Assembly: GCA_032433765.1 (NCBI GenBank)
Contig: JAVIAB010000139.1
Coordinates: forward strand, 48,710,240 to 48,774,239
From: Megaustenia siamemsis
Taxonomy: Eukaryota > Mollusca > Gastropoda > Stylommatophora > Ariophantidae
Reading direction: 5' to 3'
DNA length: 64,000 nt
Every line of letters starts with the position of its first letter. Position 1 is the stretch's first letter. Below are positions 43,881 through 54,604 of the stretch, piece by piece. Position numbers and translations under genes: made by a program. The notes under the pieces were generated by a model. It was given only the letters and a program-made list of their open reading frames with translations. It made no database searches and was not told the DNA's origin.

Positions 43881-44189
43881 CGTAATTATTTTGTTGCATA
43901 TACTTTTTACTGAAATAATGTGCAGTGCTGCGCACACTTTGTACTAAAATAACCGGCAATATATAAAGAAATCAAAAGTTTCCTTTTACAATTGTAATAT
44001 GAAATCACAAATTAAAATGACGCAATTTGTCAAAATGTGCTTGCAAACCCTATGGGACATGCACAAACTCTAAAGTGTCACACACAAAAGCTTAGTCACG
44101 TATAAACATGATGTGCCGTGCAACTTCAAGCATAACAATTACATACTCGCACTTTCTCGCATTTATGTACACTTCTTAACATACTGGAG

Positions 44190-44700
44190 CTAGGACACAC
44201 ACACACACACACACACACTCTCACAGACACACACTCACAGACGCAAATACTCACTGACATGCACACACACTCACTCTCACACACGCTCAGAAACACACAC
44301 TCACATACACACCCACTCACTCACACTCACTCTCCGCACATACTCACTCTTACATAAACTCAGTTACACACACTAACACTGACACACACACTCACTCACA
44401 TACACTTACAGACACACACTCACATATACACACACACACTCACTCTCTCACACACAGACACACGTTCACTCTCACACACTCACAGACACGCTCACAGAAA
44501 CACTCTCACACTGACACACACACTCACTCACATACACTTACAGACACACACTCACATATACACACACACACTCTCTCACACACAGACAAACGTTCACTCT
44601 CACACACTCACAGACACACGCTCACAGAAACACTCTCACACAGGCACACACACTCTCACACAGACACACACCCTCACACAGACACACGCTCATACAATGC
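44190..44700. repeat. degenerate (CA)n / CACT-rich tract with a local duplication
   Basis: CA-rich on the plus strand with frequent ctcact and cacaga words. A block of roughly 130 bp (cactgacacacacactcact ... cacgttcactctcacac) is repeated around 44,375 and 44,510. Confidence 0.9.
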
Positions 44701-44756
44701 CTGAATCGTAATTATGACCCGGGACTGAGGTTACAAATAATGTCGCTTCCATTTTG

Positions 44757-45186
44757 TTTGAATTCCACTTGAAGTAATACAACAACTTATCATCAACATT
44801 CCACTTGAAGTAATACAACAACTTATCATCAACATTCCACTTGAAGTAATACAACAACTTATCATCAACATTCCACTTGAAGTAATACAACAACTTATCA
44901 TCAACATTCCACTTGAAGTAATACAACAACTTATCATCAACATTCCACTTGAAGTAATACAACAACTTATCATCAACATTCCACTTGAAGTAATACAACA
45001 ACTTATCATCAACATTCCACTTGAAGTAATACAACAACTTATCATCAACATTCCACTTGGAGTAATACAACAACTTATCATCAACATTCCACTTGAAGTA
45101 ATACAACAACTTATCAAAATTCCATTTGAAGTAATACAACAAATTATCATCAAAATTCCACTTGAAGTAATACAACAACTTATCAA
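44757..45186. repeat. 36-bp tandem array, about 12 units
   Basis: Unit attccacttgaagtaataca / acaacttatcatcaac. Almost identical units, with a shortened copy near 45,118. The unit is a multiple of three, so minus-strand frames of 150-168 codons arise without being genes. Confidence 0.97.
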
Positions 45187-45189
45187 ACT

Positions 45190-45465
45190 GGTTCATCCAA
45201 TTTTGTCAAAGAAATTGTTCTCTAGCGCAATAAATACCATTTTTTCAAGTTTAGTGAATTGTTCTTTTTAACTTGATACCAGCAGCAATAAAGGACTTAA
45301 ATAAAAACAAAACGTGTTATTAAGAATGTTCTATAATTAAGAATGTCATTTACATATGTATATGTGGCATTTAAAATATAGTATTATAAAATGTTTCTTA
45401 TAGATACATATTTACGGTGATATGAATAAATGGTATGTAACTGTAATGTAGTCAAAATTTGAATG
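45190..45465. other. no gene recognised
   Basis: AT-rich sequence before the LINE-E fragment. Confidence 0.5.
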
Positions 45466-45469
45466 TAAA

Positions 45470-45676
45470 ACCTCACAGAGACTATGTAATTATGAAACGT
45501 TATGGTGACAAAAGAAGACCATGGAAACAGAGAAAGCGATGGAAGGGCAACATCGAAGAACAGGCAGGATTAACTTGGGCACATCTCAGAAGCTGTTCCT
45601 GTTCTGGAAGCTTGGAAGTGAAATTGTGTAGGCGTCGCCAAGCATGCACTAATGGCAATCAATGCTCAATGCTATA
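45470..45676 (+). mobile_element. LINE C-terminal fragment (family E)
   Basis: The plus frame reads RRPWKQRKRWKGNIEEQAGL followed by TWAHLRS and RRRQACTNGNQCSML before a stop. This is the LINE C-terminal R.RKRW.dnIee..gLTW segment. The sequence after the stop, ggactaatgatgagg, is the start of the adjoining minisatellite. Confidence 0.65.
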
Positions 45677-46025
45677 GGACTAATGATGAGGACTGATGAT
45701 GGCAACGATGATGAGGACTGATGATGGCAACGATGATGAGGACTGATGATGGCAACGATGATGGGGACTGATGATGGCAACGATGATGAGGACTGATGAT
45801 GAGGACTGATGATGGGAGCGATGATGAGGACTAATGATGAGGACTGATGATGGCAACGATGATGAGGACTGACAATGAGGACTGATGATGGCAACGATGA
45901 TGAGGACTGATGATGAGGACTGATGATGGGAACGATGATGGGAACGATGATGAGGACTGATGATGAGGACTGATGATGACAACGAACTAGAGGACTAATG
46001 ATGAGGACTGATGATGGCAACGATG
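45677..46025. repeat. GATGAGGACT/GATGATGGCAAC minisatellite
   Basis: Built from gatgaggactgatgatggc and aacgatgat modules in variable order. It starts directly at the 3' end of the LINE-E fragment and is a multiple of three, so the minus strand stays open (SSSVLIIVAIISPHH-type peptides). Confidence 0.95.
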
Positions 46026-46048
46026 ATGAACTATGAAAATATGCATAT

Positions 46049-46380
46049 CATTATCATCATCATGTACCGGGCCTGCTGGCGTAGGTGAGCATGTATCTCT
46101 ACAACTTTCGATCACGACAGTTATTTATCATTTCTATTGTTGACCTTCTGCCAAGCCATTCTCTTCGTCCCTCAATTTTCACAGTTGTTACAATATATTC
46201 CAGCTGTTCTCTTCTCATTACATGGCCAAAAAATGATGATTGTTTCTTCCTAATATTGGAAATTAGCTCTCTTTTTGCTTTGGCCTCTTCCAGAACGTTT
46301 TCATTACTCTTCTTAGCTGTCTAAGGTATTCTCAATATTCTTCTGTAAAACCACATTTCTACAAACTCCAGTGATTAAAC
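46049..46380 (-). mobile_element. LINE family B 3' fragment with 8-bp TSD
   Basis: Flanked by atgcatat at 46,041-46,048 and 46,381-46,388. On the minus strand it spans the VPWTAKKRNEDVL-equivalent region to the end ggcccggtacatgatgatga. A block present in other copies (agagatagagggaagcaaag) is missing. Confidence 0.8.
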
Positions 46381-46389
46381 ATGCATATA

Positions 46390-47240
46390 CAGACACTTTT
46401 ACAACGAAAAACATTATTATAACATGTGCATGCGAAAGCTTGCATATGCAGACAAGTTTTGAAAGCAGAAACAATTATACATCAAAGGCTAAAGTCAGTG
46501 CGACTACCGAGGAAAGTAAAATAATCACAGCTAAACAGCAAGCATTGAAAAGAAAAGTAAATCGATATAGTTAAAAAAATGTTATAATATGAGATTAAAG
46601 AAAATAAAAGCGAAGGCGCAAATATTTCAAACAACGCGCATTCGTTCTAGACTGCGACACAACGCAAGGAACGCTTTTTCAGTGCAAACAATAATGACAG
46701 ACGAAGTTGGAAAGCGGAGAAAACGAATAATAAGAGTGAATAATATTTTTTTTCCCGATCACATTTCCATTCTCTCCCACAAACGCGCCAACTGTACCTC
46801 CCATCATCATTTTTCCATTTGCTCTTAACCGTAACCTCATTGTACGCAAGAAACGTGACGTAGCTTCCAGGTCTAAAAGGTCATCGTGCAATAATGTACA
46901 GGTAACACAAAGAAGAGCAACTTATCGCTACGTTAATTACATTGAAGTAGTTGTTACTTTTTTAATGTAAAATAACAAAAATATAACACATTCAACCTAC
47001 ATACGCAAAAACATACAAACAATAAAAAGAATAACAATAAAAAGAATAACAGATCCACACATTTAAAGTAATGCTAAAATGAAAGCCTAAATCTTACTAA
47101 ACTTGTAATGATCATCATTATAACTTTTAGCGAAAGTTTGCCGTGAAATATATGACTTGATAATATCAACCACTTGCTTGTAATACACTTTCACAGTGAA
47201 AAGAGAGATTGTAAAATGCTCTTTTGACAGCTTAATTGTA
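46390..47240. other. no gene recognised
   Basis: AT-rich unique sequence. Short frames only. Confidence 0.5.
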
Positions 47241-47247
47241 ATAATAC

Positions 47248-47480
47248 ATTTTTATGGTGTGGAAAGGACACATCAGGTCTTTTGGGGAATCCCAGTGGAA
47301 AAGACAAAGAGGAAGACCAAGGAATTCTTGGAGAAGACAGATAGAAGCAGAGATGAAGATGATGGGGAAGACTTGGAATGATCTTAAAAGAATGGCAAAA
47401 AACAGAACGACTTGAAAAGTGCTTGTTGAAGACCTATGCTCCACTGGGAGCTAAAAAGGTAGAAGAGGAAGAATGGTGTG
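47248..47480 (+). mobile_element. LINE family A 3' fragment
   Basis: Encodes WGIPVEKTKRKTKEFLEKT in one frame and, at the nucleotide level, gaagaccaaggaattcttgg, gaagatgatggggaagact and gcttgttgaagacctatgct, matching the copies at 4.7 and 56.9 kb. Confidence 0.75.
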
Positions 47481-47489
47481 GAAAAAGGG

Positions 47490-47695
47490 GGGGGGAAGGA
47501 ATTGTAATCTTGACAAGATTTATTTTAAGCCAATTTTGCGATGAAAAGAGTAGCAAGAAGAATGCGCTATGGAAGATTTGCCTTTTCTACACTTATTAAT
47601 GATAAATGTAACTATAAACTGTAACGTTTAAACAAAAAAAACCTACTGGTAACACAGTTTTACTTACTTTGCTTACACTTTACTTTCCTTCAAAT
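47490..47695. other. no gene recognised
   Basis: Short unique segment ending in a ttactttgcttacactttac stretch that may be a SINE tail. Confidence 0.4.
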
Positions 47696-47699
47696 TATC

Positions 47700-48135
47700 G
47701 GTTTAGCTCGATGTCCGCACAAAACATCCCCGAAATCGAAACTCGTTCCCCGATGGACTTGGAAGGCAAAATTAGTCGGTACCTCCGACCATCCTTTCAG
47801 GGAAGGAAATTTTTTTATTCGTTCGCCAACATTTACCTCTGACGAAGTCCCTAGAGACTAGGGACTGAATTTTGCGTGTTAATCCGTTTTTCCTGGCAGC
47901 CGCGTGCACAGGGGTCCCTCGCCGCACAGGCAGATAACTCCGCCTTCGGAGGTACTCATATTTTTTCCCGTTCATGAGTAGTTGACGTTTCAAGCCAAGC
48001 CTAGCAACTGAGACCAGGGTTGGTTGCCGCAGAGAGAAATCATAAATAAAAAACCCAACTAACCGGAATTTGAACCCACAACCTCTCTGTCTCGAGGCCG
48101 GCGTCTTGTCTCGAAAGCTGCCAGTACCCCCAGGA
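47700..48135 (-). mobile_element. tRNA-derived SINE, type 3, copy 2
   Basis: On the minus strand: gtactggcagctttcgagac, gttgtgggttcaaattccgg (B-box region), then the body shared with 38.2 kb, and about 120 further bases (gggaacgagtttcgatttcg) absent from that copy, ending near a ttacttt tail. Confidence 0.75.
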
Positions 48136-48414
48136 AAGAAAATGCATTCGAGGAGAAAACACTAAGCCACGATCTCACAAACGATGTAGTCAAGAGAAGC
48201 GAAGACGGATCTCACCAACGGGACTGGAGTAAATGTTTATACCTTGCCTTTGCTTGAGTCCCTCAGATTTATGTTTATTCTACCAAACAGAATTACTAAA
48301 ACCAACTTGACTACAACCACATGAACTGAATCGTCTCGGATTGGCACAACTACTACATTGACCATTAATAAAAATATAAAACTGGTTAAATATCACCAGC
48401 TATATATGGGAGTG

Positions 48415-48665
48415 AGAGCCGCGATAGCTCAGTGGTTAGTGGACCGGACTACAAAGGACAAGAGGTAGGGTTCGATCCCAACCGGCGACTTCCGGTTCAC
48501 CAGATCCAGCCTTTAATGGGTACCGGATTTTTTCCTTGAAAGTAAAGCGGCACGGGGGTAATACCGACCACATTACTCGAAAAATCATGTGCCGAAGGTC
48601 GGTAAAATGTATGGTCACTAACACCATATTCCCTATACGCCACTTGGCGAGACGGGGGTACTTTA

Positions 48666-48668
<3 letters not shown>
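48415..48668 (+). mobile_element. tRNA-derived SINE, type 1, inside the 54-bp array
   Basis: Head gcgatagctcagtggttagt and gggttcgatcccaacc. It is bounded by tatatatgggagtg at 48,401-48,414 and 48,708-48,721. Between the SINE tail (ctttact) and the right TSD lies a (TA)n tract of about 24 units. Confidence 0.88.

Positions 48669-48714
<46 letters not shown>
48668..48714. repeat. (TA)n microsatellite at SINE/TSD junction
   Basis: TA run joining the SINE tail to a TSD that itself begins tatata. Confidence 0.95.
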
Positions 48715-48716
<2 letters not shown>

Positions 48717-49139
48717 GAGTGGCTATCAATGAAAATGTAAAACTGGTTCATATCACAAACTACTATATTGGAGTGGCCATCAATGAAAATATAAAACTGG
48801 TTCATATCACCAACTACTATATTTGAGTGGCCATCAATGTAAATATAAAACTGGTTCCTATCACAAACTACTATATTGGAGTGGTCATTATTAAAAATAT
48901 AAAACCGGTTCATATCACAGGCTACTTTATTGGAGTGGCCATCAATGAAAATATAAAACTGGTGGTTCATATCACAAACAACTATATTGGAGTGGCCATT
49001 ATTGAAAATATAAAACCGGTTCATATCACAAACTACTTTATTGGAGTGGCCATCTATGAAAATATAAAAGTGGTTCATATCACCAACTACCACATTGATT
49101 ATATTGAAACACAAAATTGGCATAAACATCACCAAATAC

Positions 49140-50160
49140 TCCAGAGGCGATTCATAAATATATAAGATTGTTGTGGACACATTACCTGGACAAATTACAT
49201 GAGTTACTCGTTCGTGAAGATACAAGATTGATTTCATACTCACGTTTGTTAGAATTAACCTGGTCCCAGAGATCTCGTTCTGTATTTCTATAACAAGTAT
49301 CCAACAATTGTTTCTTGTATATCCAACAAATTGTTTGTCACAATCAACAGGGAACACTCGTTTGTCTTACTATTTTTTTTTTATAATACTGCACGAGAGA
49401 ACACACCGATTTGCTTGGAAATTATGCTTAACAATCACAAACGAAAATTAGATGAATATATCAAGAGGGTTATAAAAACATAAAGAATATTCATCTACTG
49501 ATGATAAAAAATATCACATAAAAATTACAAGTAATTTTAATTGTTTACATACATATATTCTATAAGATAAACGCCTTTTACTTGTGTTAACAATTGTATA
49601 TTAAATATAAATAAAGAAGGGCACATTTTTTATTGCGAACATGATTAAAGGAAAAATGAACATAACTTAAATAAACTACAACGAAGTATTTCAAACTAAA
49701 CAGGAAATGTATTTTATTAAATCTAATGTAAATAACATAATTAAATCTAATCATTAAAATAATATAACAATTATTTTCGTTAAATTTCAGCTCTTACATT
49801 CAATACAATTATATTCGTACAATTATACATCATGTTTCTGTTGTACTATAGTCTCCACAATAAACATCTTAACCATTACAAAAAACAAATGGAGGCGCTG
49901 AAAATTAAGTACGACATTATTGTAAGGGCGTTTTAATTAGCACTCATCGGTCACATTTATTTATCTTTTTAAAGGAAGCGTTGTAAACACATTATTTACA
50001 CATTTGTAAGACACGGAATGAATTATTATTGTTCAAAGTTAACTACAGACTGAACATTTGCTTCACATTAGTTCTGATTAATTCCTTATTAAATGTTGAG
50101 AAAAGATAAATATGGAGAGAGCAGTAAATAATCACCTGGACAAATAAATTCACAAATAAA
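49140..50160. other. no gene recognised
   Basis: Very AT-rich, repeat-free kilobase immediately next to the GC-rich segment at 50.2 kb. I see no coding frame. Confidence 0.5.
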
Positions 50161-50166
50161 GATCAC

Positions 50167-50658
50167 TTGGAACTGAACGATCCGCAAACGACACCTTATA
50201 TTGCCGGAGCGTTGTCGCTTACACCAGATCTAGCTCTACAGACGCGCTCATATCTAACACTTTCAGTCCCAGCTCGTGGCTCCGGTGAGACCCGAGAACC
50301 TAGTGAGCCCGTAACGAGTCTGGGAGTCACTCGAACCCCTTCTCCTCCTTCCCGACACTCTCGACTCCCCCAGGGCTTACCGCGCCGGGAATCAGTAGAA
50401 AAGTTTCCTTCTTTCAATCACCTTTCCGAATCAGACCAGGCTACGTTCAGTGAGAAATTTTGGAGGGTCTTCGTGCTAATTTTCGGTACGCACGCTCGGC
50501 TCGTTCACTCGTACCACGGACGGGCAGGTTTTATCGTCACGGAGTCCCTGACGGGACCACGTCTTCAGGTGTTACTCCGCTGCTTCTTTTTACCGGCAGG
50601 TGTGTTGTTTCGAAATCTGACAGGCCTGTCTAAAACGGGTTTGTTTTCCCCTCTTTAG
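50167..50658. other. GC-rich, CpG-containing segment with open frames on both strands
   Basis: A sharp compositional island. The plus frame (163 codons, ATG at 50,167) is Ser/Pro/Arg-rich early on and carries FWRVFVLIFGTHARLV later. The minus frame (50,417-50,196) is Gly/Arg-rich, and on that strand a donor-like ggtgtaagc lies near 50,225. Neither protein resembles a family I know. It could be a first exon with a promoter island, a lone exon, or an unrecognised repeat. Unlike most long frames in this window it is not made of tandem units. Confidence 0.35.
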
Positions 50659-50659
50659 C

Positions 50660-51120
50660 TGAGTGCTGCGATTTCAAATGTCGAGATTTCTAAAGTTTGA
50701 AATCTTTTTTACGCACTGATTTTATACAGTTAATTTTTAGCGCTTAATTCCCTGTAATGGGTGCACTGGAATTTAACGTAAAGTTACACTAGATAAATAT
50801 AGATTTAGATCAAATTGGGAAGAAAATTAATTATGTTCCACAAACAGAACAGTAACTGGGGAGTAAATTGTTCAATATTAGTGAACCATTAAAATAAAAA
50901 AATACAACACGCAGTGCAATTCATCATATGTATTGAGATAGCTGGGGGCCAAGACACTCACAGCTAAGCCGAGAGTGGTTAGCGAATCATAGCTGATTGA
51001 GTGAGTCAAGATCTTCAAACAATAAAAATAAATCATACTCTAGTCCATCACTAAGGGGTGCACATGGAAACAGATCGGTTCAGTCCAGCCAGGCTAATAA
51101 GGGTGGATGGCAACCCGGTA
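50660..51120. other. no gene recognised
   Basis: AT-rich unique sequence. A 61-codon frame runs into the S4-like segment. Confidence 0.45.
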
Positions 51121-51129
51121 CCCAAAAAT

Positions 51130-51245
51130 ACCGGGCTTCAAGGCGGATGCTTGGGCCGAAAGGAGCAAATATCATAGTCTAGCTGCAAGTGCCAATACAG
51201 CGCGTCTATGCTCATAGTTTATTTCCAGTGATGAAGAGGGTGAAC
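51130..51245 (+). mobile_element. old copy of short element S4
   Basis: cttgggccgaaaggagcaaa followed by tatcatagt and acagcgcgtctatgctcata match the other S4 copies. Diverged. Confidence 0.5.
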
Positions 51246-51469
51246 GATTGATTTCTTTATTTGTTGTTGGGTCGGAGGCAGAAATAAAAGAAAGAGAACA
51301 CGCTAACAAACCCCAAGAAATGCAAAATCTCAGCAAACAGATGAGACTTGATTTGAATAATTTCTAGATAGAATGCAAGCATATAGCACATATAGCACAT
51401 ATAGTTGTGAGAATTAGAGATTAGATATGCAGGAAATGAAATGTGTCAGACACATGATAGTCTGTTCTT

Positions 51470-52520
51470 TATTTCTTCCTCATTTGACTTTCAGTGCCGA
51501 GTAAAAGTAGAGAAGCAAAGAGCCCTGTCACGCCAAGTGGCGTATAGGTAATATGGTGTTAGTGACCATTATTTTTTACAGACCTTCGGCACGTGATTTT
51601 TTAGGTAATGTGGTCGGTATTACGCCCGTGCCGTTTTACTTTCCCAGAAAAAATCGGGTACCCATTAAAGGCTGGGTGAACCTGGAAGACGTCGATCAGG
51701 ATCAAACCCGACTCTTGTCCTTATTAGTCCGGTTCACTAACCACTGAGCTATCGCATCTCCCTTTCAGCGTCGAGGGGAGATATAATTTGCAGTCTTTTG
51801 TTCTTCTGTTGATCTCTCCTGCTGTTATGTTTCCTAGTGTTTCTGATATTCCATCAATCCCTCTTTTGTTCTTCTGTTGATCTCTCCTGCTGTTATGTTT
51901 TCCTAGTGTTTCTAATATTCCATCAATCCCTCTTTTGTTCTTCTGTTGATCTCTCCTGCTGTTATGTTTCCTAGTGTTTCTAATATTCCATCATCCCTCT
52001 TTTGTTCTTCTGTTGATCTCTCCTGCTGTTATGTTTCATAGTGTTTCTAATATTCCATCAATCCCTCTTTGTTCGTGGTCGACTCTTGAGTCTTGAGTTC
52101 TCGTAACGTTTATTGAAGGCTCGTTGTGTTGTTTTGGTTTTCTTTCTTATCGGGACAAGCCACTTTCTCGGTTGCTTCTTTAATGTGTTTTTTAGCGAGA
52201 ATTATCCATAGTTTTTTTTTTCCAGATCTTTATTTCTCATCTTATCTCTCCGGGTTTCTTGTCATTGGTCTAACACATTTAATCTCATAGAGATTATTTT
52301 TCTTATTGTTCTTGCATCTAGAGTCCAGGTCTGGCATTGAGCACAACGTTGGCGTGAAGATTGTATTGTAGAGTGCCCGTTTTGTCTGTAAAGTAATTTC
52401 CTTGTTGGACAATAGTGGTGATAGATGTCCAATGATTTGACAAGCTTTGTTGCATCTGGAGTCTATTTCTGCTGCTTGTGTTCTGTCGTTTGTCACTAGA
52501 CTTTATCAATATTTAAATAC
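51470..52520 (-). mobile_element. LINE family F with internal 68-bp tandem duplication and nested SINE
   Basis: The minus frame 52,496-52,242 encodes CNKACQIIGHLSPLLSNKEI followed by TLQTKRALYNTIFTPTL, a LINE post-RT region. Downstream (lower coordinates) the 3' coding segment GIDGILETL...ITAGEINRRTK is present in four 68-bp tandem copies (51,795-52,075). The 3' terminal sequence (tttcagcgtcgaggggagat) is split by a type-1 SINE at 51,502-51,761. Confidence 0.65.
51502..51761 (-). mobile_element. tRNA-derived SINE, type 1, nested in LINE-F
   Basis: Flanked by ctttcagtgccgag (51,488-51,501) and ctttcagcgtcgag (51,762-51,775), differing at two of 14 positions. The tRNA-like head is at the right end. 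Confidence 0.85.
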
Positions 52521-52767
52521 TCTACTTACATTATCTGCAGTCTATCGTTATATTTGTGTTCTGTTTGAGAGATACCATTTGTAAGAAAAGAAAAAAGACA
52601 GGTAGGGATTATCTCCACAGCGTAGATTAAATAATTATGTCGCAAAAATGAAATGGTTTGCTCACATGAAAAGACAAATGAATCAACAAAATCCACATGC
52701 TTGGCAATGTTTGCAGAAAAGTCTTCACATCCTCCGACAATTTGCTCCGCAGCTATAGAGCTGAACT

Positions 52768-53335
52768 GACATCTTTCGACAAAACGCTCGAAACATATAA
52801 TAGCAGAATGTCACATCTTTCGACAAAACGCTCGAAACATATAATAGCAGAATGTCACATCTTTCGACAAAACGCTCGGAACATATAATAACAGAACGTC
52901 ACATCTTTGGACAAAACGCTCGGAACATATAATAGCAGAATGTCACATCTTTAGACAAAACGCTCGGAACATATAATAGCAGAACGTCACATCTTTAGAC
53001 AAAACGCTCGGAACATATAATAGCAGAATGTCACATCTTTAGACAAAACGCTCGGAACATATAATAGCAGAACGTCACATCTTTGGACAAAACGCTCGGA
53101 ACATAAAACAGCAGAACGTCACATCTTTGGACAAAACGCTCGGAACATAAAACAGCAGAACGAAAATCTTTCAACAAAAAGCTCTGAACGTCACATCTTT
53201 CAACAAAAAGCTCGGAACGTCACATCTTTCAAACAAAAAGCTCTGAACGTCACATCTTTCAACAAAAAGCTCGGAACGTCACATCTTTCAACAAAAAGCT
53301 CGGAACGTCACATTTTTCAACAATAAGCTTGGAAT
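52768..53335. repeat. 44-bp array changing to a 29-bp unit
   Basis: The left part has unit cgaaacatataatagcagaa / tgtcacatctttcgacaaaacgct (44 bp). From about 53,165 the unit is cggaacgtcacatctttcaa / caaaaagct (29 bp), which lacks the atataatagcagaa block. Confidence 0.92.
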
Positions 53336-53481
53336 TAACAGGAACAGAATCTTCATTTTCTCGAAAAATTGCTCGGAAAATGTAAGAGCAGACCATGACA
53401 GTTCTTTCAAAAAATAGCTCGGAACATGTAAGATTATAATTTTTTTACTTTTTTGCAAATAGACTGGCACATATAGAAGCA

Positions 53482-54053
53482 CATGTTGAAATGTAGATTT
53501 ACAAAAGGATAGGAAGAATTGGATGGAAAGGATAAAAAAAGAAACAAATAATGAAATCTGAAAACAGCTGAAAATGAAAAGAGAACTACCAAACACAATT
53601 CAAAAAAAGACAAATAAGATTTTTGGTACATGTTAAAAGACACAGTAATCTACTAAATATAATCTTGGAAGGGAAAATACAAAGTAGAAAGGGCTTATAG
53701 GGAATATGGTGTTAGTGACTATACATCTTACAGACCTCCAGCACATGTTTTGTTTGGGATAATGTGGTCGGTAATACGCCCGTGCCGCTTTACTTTCCCT
53801 GAAAAAATCCGGTACCCATTTAAGGCTGGGTGAACCCGGAAGCCGTTGGTTGTGATCGAACCCTACCTCTTGTCCTTTGTAGTCCAGTTCACTAACCACT
53901 GAGCTATCGCGGCTCCCAACAATGGAAGAGTAACATCAAAAGAAGGACAAGTCAGCCCATTACAACCTGCACTATCAAAGCAAGAGACAGAGCGGGATGG
54001 CGCTCCATGGTAGCCAACCTTCGATGCGGAGATGTCACTTAAAGAATGAATGA
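53482..54053 (+). mobile_element. LINE family C 3' fragment with 13-bp TSD and nested SINE
   Basis: Bounded by acatatagaagca at 53,469-53,481 and 54,054-54,066. The left part has gttgaaatgtagatttac and aacagctgaaaatgaaaag; the right part has caagagacagagcgggatgg and gctccatggtagccaacctt, with the end gcggagatgtcacttaaag. A type-1 SINE (53,697-53,917) separates the two. Confidence 0.85.
53697..53917 (-). mobile_element. tRNA-derived SINE, type 1, nested in LINE-C, tail-truncated
   Basis: The head on the minus strand is gagccgcgatagctcagtgg. The last ~25 bp of the usual SINE (the cgccacttggcgtgacg hairpin and tail) is absent, and no TSD can be called. Confidence 0.85.
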
Positions 54054-54116
54054 ACATATAGAAGCAGTATCTTGAAAATATATCATATTTAAATTTACAT
54101 AGAAACCATTCATGAG

Positions 54117-54300
54117 GTTTAGAAGTCTCCTTTGACTGATCTGTGGTATTGACGTTGCTGTATTTTTAAATACTTTATCAGATGCAGTTTGCATGCATAC
54201 AATTGTTTAGAAGTCTCCTTTGACTGATCTGTGGTATTGACGTTGCTGTATTTTTAAATACTTTATCAGATGCAGTTTGCATGCATACAATTGTTTAGAA
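54117..54300. repeat. perfect 88-bp tandem duplication
   Basis: The blocks at 54,117-54,204 and 54,205-54,292 are identical (gtttagaagtctcctttgac ... gcatgcatacaatt), with a third copy starting for 8 bp. Confidence 0.95.
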
Positions 54301-54304
54301 GAGC

Positions 54305-54600
54305 AACCAAAAGGTACGCTGCATATCATTATTGTACTGCTCTGTTATCATAATATTTGCTTGGAAACTTAAATAGTAATGGAAACTTGAATAGTAATGT
54401 TATATTTTGATATAGTTGAAGAAGAATAAACTATTGGGCCTGGGAATAATACATGAATTTTGGCACTAGCTTGTGTTATTTCAAGGCATGCGATTTGTGA
54501 TTGTTGAGACTGGCTAGAAATTATCGCTTGTTTTTTATAGTTTGTCCGGACAGCGGCATGCTGTGTACTCATATCAATTTTCATTGGCATGATTATGTGA
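54305..54600. other. no gene recognised
   Basis: Unique sequence. A 94-codon minus frame has no motif. Confidence 0.45.
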
Positions 54601-54604
54601 ATCA

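Larger units (their letters stand above)
48330..49125. repeat. 54-bp tandem array split by a SINE
   Basis: Unit ggagtggccatcaatgaaaa / tataaaactggttcatatca / caaactactatatt. One unit lies left of the SINE insertion and about seven to the right. Confidence 0.9.

Noticed and set aside
44690..45196. 168-codon minus-strand frame with DDKLLYYFKWNV repeats
   Set aside because: Produced by a 36-bp tandem repeat whose length is a multiple of three. A second frame on the same strand is also open.
45649..46020. 123-codon SSSVLII-type minus frame
   Set aside because: Minisatellite of GATGAGGACT/GATGATGGCAAC modules with length divisible by three.
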